A stretch of 5,268 nt of DNA, taken from Alphaproteobacteria bacterium (GTDB lineage Bacteria; Pseudomonadota; Alphaproteobacteria; ATCC43930; CGMCC-115725). This document shows, one piece after another, positions 1 through 5,268 of this stretch; the first letter of the stretch is position 1; each line of letters opens with the position of its first letter. A program made the position numbers and the translations under genes. The notes below the pieces were generated by a model, which saw only the letters and a list, made by a program, of their open reading frames with translations, made no database searches and was not told the DNA's origin. The stretch is taken from the NCBI GenBank assembly GCA_030039775.1, contig JASHUX010000203.1, positions 1-5,268 of the forward strand, in the 5' to 3' direction.

Positions 1-924
1 CACGCAGGCGAGCGGATTGGCCATGTCCTTGCCGGCGATGTCGGGTGCCGAGCCGTGCACCGGCTCGTAGAGCGCCTTGCGCCGGCCGGTCGAATCAGCC
101 TCGCCCAGCGACGCCGAGGGCAGCATGCCGAGCGAGCCGGTGAGCATCGCGGCGCAATCCGACAGAATGTCGCCGAACAGATTATCCGTGACGATGACGT
201 CGAACTGTTTCGGGTTGCGCACGAGCTGCATGGCGCAATTGTCGGCGTACATATGCGACAGGGCCACATCCTTGTATTCGGAATCGTGCAGCTTCTGCAT
301 TTCCTCGCGCCACAGCTCGCCCGATTCCATGACGTTGGCTTTCTCAACCGAGCACACCTTGCCGTGGCGCTTGCGCGCCAGCTCGAAGGCGACGCGGCCG
401 ACGCGCACGATCTCGGAGGTGGTGTAGACCTGCGTGTTGACGCCGCGCCGCTCGCCGTTGGCTAGGGTCGTGACGCCGCGCGGCTCGCCGAAATAAACTC
501 CGCCGGTCAGCTCGCGCAGGATCATGATGTCGAGACCCGAAATCACGTCGGGCTTCAAGGTCGAGGCGCCGATCAGCGGCTCGAACACCATCGCCGGCCG
601 GAGATTCGCGAACAGCCCCATTTCCTTGCGCAAGCGCAACAGGCCGCGCTCGGGCCGTACAGCGAACGGCAATGCCTCCCATTTGGGGCCGCCGACCGCG
701 CCGAACAGCACGGCGTCCGCCTCGTGCGCCCGCGCCATGGTCGCGTCGGAGATCGGCGCGCCCTCGGCGTCGTAGGCGCAACCGCCGACCAGGCCCTCGC
801 TGGTGTCGAAGCGCGCGATGCGCTTGCGGTCGAACCATTCGATGACGCGATAGACCTGGCGCATCACTTCCGGGCCGATGCCGTCGCCCGGCAGGATCAG
901 CAGTTTCTTGTTTGGCGTGCTCAT
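1..924 (-). CDS. leuB: 3-isopropylmalate dehydrogenase, C-terminus cut by window edge
   Basis: LeuB oxidatively decarboxylates 3-isopropylmalate to 2-oxoisocaproate with NAD+ and Mg2+, the third step of leucine synthesis in the cytoplasm. I read 308 codons without a stop from ATG at 924 to the left edge; the family is about 360-370 residues, so roughly 55-60 C-terminal residues are missing. Visible motifs are [10 protein letters not shown] (11-20), FGAVGGPKW (74-82), [10 protein letters not shown] (139-148) with Tyr144, KANVM (195-199) with the catalytic Lys195, Asp228 and the GDILSD block (Asp252, Asp256) for metal and substrate, and the NAD-binding [13 protein letters not shown] (287-299). 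The KANVM and GDILSD spacing and the [10 protein letters not shown] loop favour isopropylmalate over isocitrate dehydrogenase. The start codon overlaps the leuD stop by 4 bp (ATGA). No strong Shine-Dalgarno sequence precedes it, so translation is probably coupled to leuD. The visible reading frame is intact. Confidence 0.96.
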   Translation of the reverse strand, partial: MSTPNKKLLILPGDGIGPEVMRQVYRVIEWFDRKRIARFDTSEGLVGGCAYDAEGAPISDATMARAHEADAVLFGAVGGPKWEALPFAVRPERGLLRLRKEMGLFANLRPAMVFEPLIGASTLKPDVISGLDIMILRELTGGVYFGEPRGVTTLANGERRGVNTQVYTTSEIVRVGRVAFELARKRHGKVCSVEKANVMESGELWREEMQKLHDSEYKDVALSHMYADNCAMQLVRNPKQFDVIVTDNLFGDILSDCAAMLTGSLGMLPSASLGEADSTGRRKALYEPVHGSAPDIAGKDMANPLACV

Positions 925-1541
925 CGCGCGGGCACCCACAGCCAGGGTTGCGCCGCGCGGGCCTTGTCCTCGAACGCGCCGATCTCGACGCGCTTTTGCT
1001 CGGTCAGGCCGATTTCGTCGATGCCGTCGATCAAGGCTTCGCGGCGGAACGGATCGATGTCGAATTTCACCACCGAGCCGTCGGGCCGGGTGATGGTCTG
1101 CGTCTCGAGATCGACGGTGAGACGCGCGTTGGCGCCCTTCTTGGCGTCGTCCATGAGCTGATCGCAAATCTCTTGCGGCAGCGCGATTAGCAAAATCCCG
1201 TTCTTGAAACTGTTGCCATAGAAAATATCGGCGAAGCTCGGCGCGATGACGACGCGGATGCCGAAATCCTGGAGCGCCCACGGCGCGTGCTCGCGCGACG
1301 AACCGCAGCCGAAATTCGGTCCCGCCACCAAAATCTGCGCCTTGCGGTAGGCCGGCTTGTTCAAGACGAAATCGGGGTTCTCGGTGCCGTCGGGCTTGTA
1401 GCGCTGGGCGTCGAACAGGTTCTTGCCCAGGCCCTTGCGCTGAATGGTTTTAAGGAACCGCGCCGGGATGATCATGTCGGTGTCGACATTGATCGTCGGC
1501 AGCGGCGCCGCGACGCCGGTGACGGTTGTGAATTTGTCCAT
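921..1541 (-). CDS. leuD: 3-isopropylmalate dehydratase small subunit
   Basis: LeuD is the swivel-domain subunit of isopropylmalate isomerase. With LeuC it converts 2-isopropylmalate to 3-isopropylmalate, the second step of leucine synthesis. The 206 residues match the usual size of about 200. Diagnostic sequence is [15 protein letters not shown] (17-31), the aconitase-swivel core [17 protein letters not shown] (74-90), and [19 protein letters not shown] (101-119). The start is chosen at ATG 1541 because the protein then begins with [20 protein letters not shown], the family N-terminus, and because a good Shine-Dalgarno GAGGAG lies at 1548-1553, six bases upstream. The same frame stays open far upstream inside leuC, but that stretch is an out-of-frame shadow. 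Spacing is 11 bp after leuC, and the TGA stop overlaps the leuB ATG. Confidence 0.97.
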   Translation of the reverse strand: MDKFTTVTGVAAPLPTINVDTDMIIPARFLKTIQRKGLGKNLFDAQRYKPDGTENPDFVLNKPAYRKAQILVAGPNFGCGSSREHAPWALQDFGIRVVIAPSFADIFYGNSFKNGILLIALPQEICDQLMDDAKKGANARLTVDLETQTITRPDGSVVKFDIDPFRREALIDGIDEIGLTEQKRVEIGAFEDKARAAQPWLWVPAR

Positions 1542-1547
1542 GCGTCG

Positions 1548-1553
1548 CTCCTC
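1548..1553 (-). promoter_or_regulatory. Shine-Dalgarno of leuD, overlapping leuC stop
   Basis: The minus strand reads GAGGAG six bases before the leuD ATG. Its first G is the last base of the leuC TAG stop (1555-1553), so ribosomes ending leuC sit on the leuD ribosome binding site. The site fixes the leuD start against the long upstream open frame. It also suggests coupled, roughly balanced synthesis of the two isomerase subunits, which is an inference. Confidence 0.8.
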
Positions 1554-2962
1554 TAGCCCAATTGCCGCACGTCGGCGAGCTTGCCCGCGATCGCCGCCGC
1601 GACCGCCATCGCCGGCGACACCAGATGCGTGCGCCCGCCCGGTCCTTGCCGGCCTTCGAAATTGCGGTTCGAGGTCGAGGCGCAGCGTTCGCCCGGCTTC
1701 AGCTTGTCGTCGTTCATGGCGAGGCACATCGAGCAGCCCGGCTCGCGCCATTCGAAGCCGGCTTCGAGCAGGATCTTGTCGAGCCCTTCTTCCTCGGCCT
1801 GATGCTTGACCAGGCCCGAGCCCGGCACCGCCATAGCTCGCACGCCGGGCGCCACTTTGCGGCCCTTCGCCACGGCGGCCGCCGCGCGGAAATCCTCGAT
1901 GCGGCCGTTGGTGCAGGAGCCGATGAAGACATGATCGACCGCGATGTCGGTCATCTTGGTTCCGGGCTTCAGCGCCATGTAGTCGAGGGCGCGCCTCATG
2001 CCGTTGCGGCGTTCCTCGTCGGGCTCGTCGTCGGGATTCGGGATAACGCCGGTGATCGGCACGACATGCTCGGGCTTGTTGCCCCATGTGACGAGCGGCA
2101 CGATCGTCGCGGCATCGAGCGACACGGTCGTGTCGTAATGGGCGCCCGGATCGGACGGCAGCGTCTTCCAAAAAGCCAGCGCCTGTTCCCACGCCCCGGC
2201 TTTGGGCGCATAGGGCCGGCCCTTCAGATAGTCGAACGTGATCGCGTCGGGCGCCACCAGGCCGGCGCGGGCGCCGCCTTCGATCGACATGTTGCACACC
2301 GTCATGCGGCCTTCCATCGACATGCGCCGGAACACGTCGCCGGTATATTCGATGACGTGGCCGGTGCCGCCGGCGATGCCGATTTTGCCGATGATGGCCA
2401 GGATCACGTCCTTCGGCGTGACGCCCAGGCCCAGCGTGCCGTTGACCTCGACCTTCATGTTCTTGGGCCGGCGCTGGATCAGGGTTTGCGTCGCCAGCAC
2501 ATGCTCGACCTCGGATGTGCCGATGCCGAAAGCGAGCGCGCCGACCGCGCCGTGGGTCGCGGTGTGGCTGTCGCCGCACACGATGGTCATGCCCGGCTGC
2601 GTCAAGCCCTGTTCCGGCCCGATGATATGGACGATGCCTTGGCGGATATCGTCCATGCCGAAATAGGTGAGGCCGAATTCCTTGGCGTTGCGCTCCAGGA
2701 GCTCGACCTGGATGCGGCTTTCCTCGTCCTTGATGCCGCCGGCGCGGTTGGAAGTCGGGACGTTGTGGTCCGGCACCGTGATGGTCGCGTCGGGCCGATG
2801 CACCTTGCGGTGAGCGACTCGCAAGCCCTCGAAGGCTTGGGGGCTCGTCACCTCATGGACGAGATGCCGGTCGATATAGAGGAGGCCGGTACCGTCCGGC
2901 TGCATCTCGACGAGATGCGAATCCCAAATCTTGTCGAACAACGTGCGCGGTTTGGTCGCCAT
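1553..2962 (-). CDS. leuC: 3-isopropylmalate dehydratase large subunit
   Basis: LeuC is the [4Fe-4S] catalytic subunit of isopropylmalate isomerase, an aconitase-family hydro-lyase working with LeuD. The 469 residues match the bacterial heterodimeric type (E. coli about 466). The N-terminus reads [14 protein letters not shown] (5-18). Active-site blocks are VPDHNVPT (63-70), [11 protein letters not shown] (129-139), and [15 protein letters not shown] (145-159). The three cluster ligands are present: Cys350 in FIGSCTNGR, and Cys410 and Cys413 in [27 protein letters not shown] (431-450) is the conserved substrate-binding block. The order of motifs and the separate leuD gene distinguish it from aconitase and homoaconitase. 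The start at ATG 2962 has GAGGG four to five bases upstream. It begins 21 bp after the rplS stop and shares its strand; I see no promoter, terminator hairpin or leucine-rich leader peptide in that gap, so control by a leader attenuator just upstream is unlikely. Confidence 0.98.
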   Translation of the reverse strand: MATKPRTLFDKIWDSHLVEMQPDGTGLLYIDRHLVHEVTSPQAFEGLRVAHRKVHRPDATITVPDHNVPTSNRAGGIKDEESRIQVELLERNAKEFGLTYFGMDDIRQGIVHIIGPEQGLTQPGMTIVCGDSHTATHGAVGALAFGIGTSEVEHVLATQTLIQRRPKNMKVEVNGTLGLGVTPKDVILAIIGKIGIAGGTGHVIEYTGDVFRRMSMEGRMTVCNMSIEGGARAGLVAPDAITFDYLKGRPYAPKAGAWEQALAFWKTLPSDPGAHYDTTVSLDAATIVPLVTWGNKPEHVVPITGVIPNPDDEPDEERRNGMRRALDYMALKPGTKMTDIAVDHVFIGSCTNGRIEDFRAAAAVAKGRKVAPGVRAMAVPGSGLVKHQAEEEGLDKILLEAGFEWREPGCSMCLAMNDDKLKPGERCASTSNRNFEGRQGPGGRTHLVSPAMAVAAAIAGKLADVRQLG

Positions 2963-2983
2963 GCCACCCTCACCAACGGAAAA

Positions 2984-3394
2984 TTATTCCTGCGCCGCGT
3001 TTTCCGCCGTCTCGCCGGTGCGCTCGAGGCCGAACTCGCGCTCGCGCTCGGCGATGCGCGCCTTCTTGCCGGTGCGGCCGCGGAGATAATAGAGCTTGGC
3101 GCGGCGCACCGCGCCGTGGCGCACCACTTCGATGGCGGTGATGCGCGGGCTGTAGAGCGGGAAAATGCGCTCGACGCCCTCGCCGTACGAAATTTTCCGC
3201 AAGGTGAAGCTCGAATTGGCGCCGGCGCTTTTGCGCGCGATGCACACGCCTTCGAAGGCCTGGATGCGTTCGCGCTCGCCCTCGACCACCTTGACGCTGA
3301 CCTTGACCGTGTCGCCGGGCGCGAAGTCCGGCACCGGGCGCGCCTCGGCCAGTTTGGTCGTGGCGTCGCGGTCGACGGTTTCCATGCGGTTCAT
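2984..3394 (-). CDS. rplS: 50S ribosomal protein L19
   Basis: L19 is a structural protein of the large ribosomal subunit that lies near the interface with the 30S subunit. The 136 residues carry the full family pattern: [24 protein letters not shown], split here as residues 22-33 and 34-45, FEGVCIARK (47-55), [21 protein letters not shown] (63-83) and [14 protein letters not shown] (101-114). An acidic, low-complexity tail (about 115-136) extends past the E. coli protein of about 115 residues; such tails are common in alphaproteobacterial L19. I chose ATG 3394, giving MNRMETVD, because it makes an ATGA overlap with the trmD stop and has GGAGA six bases upstream within trmD. ATG 3385 (METVD) is a possible alternative. 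The longer in-frame extension to 3562 runs over trmD and has no L19 similarity. It is the last translation gene of the rpsP operon. Confidence 0.97.
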   Translation of the reverse strand: MNRMETVDRDATTKLAEARPVPDFAPGDTVKVSVKVVEGERERIQAFEGVCIARKSAGANSSFTLRKISYGEGVERIFPLYSPRITAIEVVRHGAVRRAKLYYLRGRTGKKARIAEREREFGLERTGETAENAAQE

Positions 3395-4116
3395 GACAGG
3401 TCTCCGATTTTCTGCTCGCGCCGACCCGATCGGGCGAGATATTGCGTCCATAGATCGGCGCGTCGCTCGCGCGTCGCGCGTTCCGCCTCGGCCAAGCGCC
3501 AGCGGCGAATCTCGTCGTGATGGCCCGACAGCAGCACCGGCGGCACGGCGCGGCCTTGCCAAGTCTGGGGCCTTGTGTAATGCGGATACTCAAGCAGTCC
3601 CGCGGCGAAACTTTCCTCGTCGAGCGATGCCGCGTCGCCGGCCACGCCGGGCAAGAGGCGCACGCACGCATCGATCAGCGCCACCGCCGCCGGCTCGCCG
3701 CCAGACAGAATGAAATCGCCGAGGCTCACTTCGTCGATCTGCCGCGCCTCGATAACGCGCTGGTCGATGCCTTCGAACCGGCCGCAGAGCAGGCCTAATC
3801 CCGGTCCCGCCGCCAATTCCTTGACGCGTCCCTGGTCCAGCCGCCGGCCGCGCGGCGACAGATAAAGCAGCGGCCCAACGAACGCAGTGCCGGCGATGGC
3901 GCGGTCGATCACGTCGGGCCGCATCACCATGCCCGGCCCGCCGCCGAACGGCGTGTCGTCCACGGTGCGGTGCTTGTCCTCGGTGAAGTCGCGAATATCG
4001 ACCGCACGGAGCGCCCACACGCCCGCGGCACGCGCCTTGCCGGCAAGGGAATGCGCCAGCGGCCCCGGAAACATTTCCGGGAACAAGGTCAGCACGGTGG
4101 CGGTCCAGGCGCTCAT
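3391..4116 (-). CDS. trmD: tRNA (guanine-37-N1)-methyltransferase
   Basis: TrmD is a SPOUT-fold enzyme that uses S-adenosylmethionine to make m1G37 next to the anticodon of tRNAs reading CUN, CCN and CGG, preventing +1 frameshifts. The 241 residues are a normal length. Motifs seen: [10 protein letters not shown] (9-18), [12 protein letters not shown] (43-54), FGGGPGMVM (57-65), [12 protein letters not shown] (85-96), [16 protein letters not shown] (109-124) and [15 protein letters not shown] (131-145), the last two building the knotted cofactor site. Also present are Arg153 (equivalent of Haemophilus Arg154), [11 protein letters not shown] (174-184), and [16 protein letters not shown] (192-207). 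The position matching the Haemophilus catalytic Asp169 is Glu168 here. The start is ATG 4116, one base after the rimM stop; an in-frame start 57 bases upstream would run back into rimM and adds no family sequence. The stop overlaps the rplS start. No strong Shine-Dalgarno sequence is seen, so coupling to rimM is likely. Confidence 0.97.
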   Translation of the reverse strand: MSAWTATVLTLFPEMFPGPLAHSLAGKARAAGVWALRAVDIRDFTEDKHRTVDDTPFGGGPGMVMRPDVIDRAIAGTAFVGPLLYLSPRGRRLDQGRVKELAAGPGLGLLCGRFEGIDQRVIEARQIDEVSLGDFILSGGEPAAVALIDACVRLLPGVAGDAASLDEESFAAGLLEYPHYTRPQTWQGRAVPPVLLSGHHDEIRRWRLAEAERATRERRADLWTQYLARSGRREQKIGDLS

Positions 4117-4117
4117 G

Positions 4118-4624
4118 TCACTTGTCCAGCAAGCCCTTCGGCGGATCGAGCACGATAAAGCCGCCGGCGACATCGACCACCGGCACCGCAGCCGACGTGA
4201 AGGGCACCATCACGTCGCCGTCGGCGCGCGCGATTTCAAGCGAGTCCCCGGCGCCGAAATCGTGCACCGCGCGCACCGTGCCGAACACCGTGCCGTCCGT
4301 GAGCCGCGCTTCGAGCCCGACCAAATCGGCGTGATAAAACGCGCCATCCTCCGCCGCGGGCAACGCGTCGCGCGGCACGAACAAGTCGGTGCCTTTAAGC
4401 GCCTCCGCCTGGTCGCGGTCGGTCACCCAGTCGATCGCCGCGATGACGATATCATCGGCGCCGCCTTTCACCGTCAGTTTGTAGGCGCGGCCGCGCGCGT
4501 CCGCGAGCGGGCCGTAGGACGCAATGTCCTTCGGCGCCGCCGCGAAGCTCTTGATGCGCACGTGACCGCGCACGCCATGAGCGCCAATAATGGCGCCCAT
4601 CAGCACGCGGTCGGGCCGCGTCAT
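4118..4624 (-). CDS. rimM: ribosome maturation factor RimM
   Basis: RimM binds ribosomal protein S19 and assists maturation of the 30S head and processing of 16S rRNA. The 168 residues are near the usual 170-180. The N-terminal beta-barrel domain (about 1-90) shows [19 protein letters not shown] (9-27), the family signature, and [19 protein letters not shown] (71-89). The C-terminal PRC-barrel domain (about 94-168) shows [11 protein letters not shown] (96-106), [17 protein letters not shown] (115-131), MVPF (139-142) and the closing [12 protein letters not shown] (156-167). ATG 4624 is chosen because the RimM domain starts right after it; the open frame runs a further 59 codons upstream, but that stretch is antiparallel-free shadow of rpsP in another frame and is extremely Arg-rich. 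It starts 4 bp after the rpsP stop and ends 1 bp before trmD, so coupling in both directions is expected. Confidence 0.96.
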   Translation of the reverse strand: MTRPDRVLMGAIIGAHGVRGHVRIKSFAAAPKDIASYGPLADARGRAYKLTVKGGADDIVIAAIDWVTDRDQAEALKGTDLFVPRDALPAAEDGAFYHADLVGLEARLTDGTVFGTVRAVHDFGAGDSLEIARADGDVMVPFTSAAVPVVDVAGGFIVLDPPKGLLDK

Positions 4625-4628
4625 CGGA

Positions 4629-5018
4629 TCAAGCCGGCGCTGCTTCACCCGCTGCTCCCGCCGGCGCCACCGGAGCGGCCGGCGCAGCGGCCGCGCCGCC
4701 CGCCGCCCGCTCTTGCGTCTTCTTGCGCGGCGCCGAGCGTTTCGGCGTCTCGCGGATCTCGGGCTTTGCCCGCAATCCGGCGTCGCCCAGGAAACGCGCA
4801 ACGCGCTCGCTCGGCAACGCGCCGACGCCGAGCCAATGCTGGATACGCTCGGTCCGGAGTTTGACGCGCTCCGGATTGTCCTTTTGCAGCATCGGATTGT
4901 AGGTGCCGAGCTTCTCGATGAAGCGCCCGTCCCGCGGGCTGCGGCTGTCCGCCACCACGATCTGATAGAACGGCCGTTTCTTGGCGCCGGCCCGGGCCAT
5001 GCGAATCTTGAGTGCCAT
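4629..5018 (-). CDS. rpsP: 30S ribosomal protein S16
   Basis: S16 is a small-subunit ribosomal protein needed early in 30S assembly. The start [20 protein letters not shown] (1-20) is the near-invariant S16 N-terminus, followed by [18 protein letters not shown] (21-38), TYNPM (39-43) and the [20 protein letters not shown] stretch (58-77). The 129 residues exceed the E. coli protein of about 82: residues 88-104 are basic and 105-129 are almost all Ala, Pro and Gly. Extended Ala-rich S16 tails occur in alphaproteobacteria. ATG 5018 is set by the family N-terminus and a strong AAGGAG at 5023-5028. The same frame has no stop as far as the right edge, but translation through the upstream repeat gives no S16 sequence. 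It is the first gene of the operon visible here; transcription may come from beyond the repeat. Confidence 0.97.
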   Translation of the reverse strand: MALKIRMARAGAKKRPFYQIVVADSRSPRDGRFIEKLGTYNPMLQKDNPERVKLRTERIQHWLGVGALPSERVARFLGDAGLRAKPEIRETPKRSAPRKKTQERAAGGAAAAPAAPVAPAGAAGEAAPA

Positions 5019-5022
5019 GAGT

Positions 5023-5028
5023 CTCCTT
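5023..5028 (-). promoter_or_regulatory. Shine-Dalgarno of rpsP
   Basis: The minus strand reads AAGGAG four bases before the rpsP ATG, the strongest ribosome binding site in the window. It decides the rpsP start against the in-frame upstream extension. It lies only 11 bases from the end of the hairpin element, so folding of the element could affect access to it; this last point is inference. Confidence 0.85.
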
Positions 5029-5039
5029 AGTCTCGACGA

Positions 5040-5062
5040 CCCTCCCCCTCGATGGGGGAGGG
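5040..5062. repeat. Palindrome 1 (rpsP-proximal end of element)
   Basis: CCCTCCCCC at 5040-5048 pairs perfectly with GGGGGAGGG at 5054-5062 around the 5-base loop TCGAT. In the rpsP transcript this would be a very stable GC hairpin ending 11 bases before the Shine-Dalgarno sequence. The following RNA is GUCGUCGAGAC-like with no U-tract, so it is not a standard rho-independent terminator. Confidence 0.9.
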
Positions 5063-5063
5063 T

Positions 5064-5091
5064 GAAATGCCGGGCGACAGCGCGGCATTTC
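5064..5091. repeat. Inner hairpin A of the element
   Basis: GAAATGCCG at 5064-5072 is the exact reverse complement of CGGCATTTC at 5083-5091, giving a 9-bp stem with a 10-base loop. It starts two bases from palindrome 1 and is part of the same element. Confidence 0.85.
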
Positions 5092-5113
5092 GGGTGGGGG
5101 CGATGTTGATGCC

Positions 5114-5134
5114 GGTGGAGGAAGCACCTCCACC
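5114..5134. repeat. Inner hairpin B of the element
   Basis: GGTGGAGG at 5114-5121 pairs with CCTCCACC at 5127-5134 around a 5-base loop (AAGCA), an 8-bp perfect stem. An alternative pairing, CGGGTG (5091-5096) with CACCCG (5131-5136), would compete with it. Confidence 0.85.
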
Positions 5135-5139
5135 CGCTC

Positions 5140-5154
5140 GAAGTCTTCGACTTC
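5140..5154. repeat. Inner hairpin C of the element
   Basis: GAAGTC at 5140-5145 pairs with GACTTC at 5149-5154 around the 3-base loop TTC. The stem is short, at 6 bp. It lies between hairpin B and palindrome 2. Confidence 0.65.
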
Positions 5155-5159
5155 TCGCG

Positions 5160-5182
5160 ACCTCCCCCATCGAGGGGGAGGT
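5160..5182. repeat. Palindrome 2 (distal end of element)
   Basis: ACCTCCCCC at 5160-5168 pairs perfectly with GGGGGAGGT at 5174-5182 around the loop ATCGA. Its 21-bp core is the exact reverse complement of the core of palindrome 1; the outermost pair is A-T here but C-G there, so pairing is kept despite the base change. Confidence 0.9.
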
Positions 5183-5217
5183 AAATGAAAGGTGCGTGCG
5201 GAATCGGGACATGAATA

Positions 5218-5268
5218 TCACCGCCCAAACCCGCCGCCCGGCAGCAGCGCGCCGATGCCGTGACGCAT
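5218..5268 (-). CDS. C-terminal tail of upstream gene, possibly signal recognition particle protein Ffh
   Basis: Reading leftward from the right edge, one frame gives 16 codons, ending LLPGGGFGR, and a TGA stop at 5220-5218. Ffh proteins of alphaproteobacteria commonly end in flexible Gly/Pro/Met-rich tails, and ffh is commonly the gene just upstream of rpsP in this group, so this is my best guess. The fragment is too short to prove it: the other two minus-strand frames are also open across this stretch, and no Ffh domain lies in the window. No gene symbol is given for that reason. If correct, the ffh-rpsP gap is about 199 bp and is mostly occupied by the repeat element. Confidence 0.35.
   Translation of the reverse strand: MRHGIGALLPGGGFGR

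Larger units (their letters stand above)
5040..5182. repeat. 143-bp hairpin-rich intergenic mosaic/MITE-like element
   Basis: This non-coding element fills most of the gap between the upstream gene tail and rpsP. It is framed by two 9-bp-stem palindromes (5040-5062 and 5160-5182). Their 21-bp cores, 5041-5061 and 5161-5181, are exact reverse complements, so they act as terminal inverted repeats. Between them sit three more hairpins: 5064-5091, 5114-5134 and 5140-5154. It has no coding capacity that I recognise. Palindromic C-rich/G-rich units of this style are common between genes in alphaproteobacteria and resemble REP, RIME or MITE repeats; I cannot assign it to a named family. No clear target-site duplication is visible and neither outer hairpin is followed by a T-run, so a simple intrinsic terminator is not supported. 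Confidence 0.75.

Noticed and set aside
1542..2579. The leuD frame continuing open for about 346 codons upstream inside leuC, suggesting a giant leuD fusion.
   Set aside because: The upstream part is an Arg-rich out-of-frame reading of leuC, whereas leuC itself is intact in another frame and leuD has its own Shine-Dalgarno and family N-terminus at 1541.
2963..2983. A leucine attenuator or promoter in the rplS-leuC gap.
   Set aside because: Only 21 bp are available, with no stem-loop, no leucine codon run and no recognisable -35/-10 pair; most of it is the leuC ribosome binding region.
1562..3520. A 652-codon open frame on the plus strand, antisense to leuC, rplS and part of trmD.
   Set aside because: It lies opposite three unmistakable genes, its translation is rich in Arg, Ala, His and Asp with no domain I recognise, and long antisense frames are expected in GC-rich coding DNA.
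4625..4801. A 59-residue N-terminal extension of rimM over rpsP.
   Set aside because: It is an Arg-rich off-frame reading of rpsP, and RimM similarity begins just after the ATG at 4624.
5040..5062. A rho-independent terminator between the upstream gene and rpsP.
   Set aside because: The hairpin is strong, but no T-run follows it on either strand, and palindrome 2 also lacks one. Termination by another route cannot be excluded.
5040..5182. A CRISPR array or phage attachment site.
   Set aside because: There are only two repeat units, they are mutually inverted, the spacing is about 98 bp, and there is no tRNA, integrase or cas gene in view.
5019..5228. An in-frame 70-codon N-terminal extension of rpsP reading through the repeat element.
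   Set aside because: The S16 N-terminus MALKIRMAR is almost invariant, a strong AAGGAG sits right before it, and the extension simply translates the palindromes.

Overview
The window is GC-rich and holds seven closely packed genes, all on the minus strand. Read in transcription order from the right edge they are rpsP, rimM, trmD, rplS, leuC, leuD and leuB, with leuB cut by the left edge. Each gene was identified from its own family motifs. The gene order, high GC and style of intergenic palindrome point to an alphaproteobacterium, perhaps of the Rhizobiales or Rhodospirillales; the sequence alone does not give a genus.

Right end (5019-5268): a 17-codon open tail at 5218-5268 ends in Gly-rich sequence and is probably the C-terminus of the upstream gene. 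Ffh is the best guess from known synteny, but this is weakly supported. Between that tail and rpsP lies about 200 bp filled mostly by a 143-bp hairpin-rich repeat (5040-5182). It is bounded by two palindromes whose 21-bp cores are exact reverse complements of each other, and it has three smaller hairpins inside. It looks like a mosaic or MITE-like intergenic element and stops about 12 bp before the rpsP Shine-Dalgarno sequence.

Middle (2984-5018): rpsP-rimM-trmD-rplS is the classic translation operon: ribosomal protein S16, a 30S maturation factor, a tRNA m1G37 methyltransferase and ribosomal protein L19. Spacings are 4 bp, 1 bp and a 4-bp ATGA overlap, which implies co-transcription and translational coupling.

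Left (1-2962): leuC follows rplS after only 21 bp, then leuD after 11 bp, then leuB with a 4-bp ATGA overlap. LeuC and LeuD form isopropylmalate isomerase, and LeuB oxidises its product, so these are consecutive steps of leucine synthesis. There is no visible terminator, leader peptide or promoter between rplS and leuC, so the leucine genes are likely at least partly transcribed with the ribosomal operon.

No RNA gene, CRISPR array, transposase, phage gene or defence system is visible. This is mostly conserved housekeeping sequence, and the repeat upstream of rpsP is the part most worth a second look.
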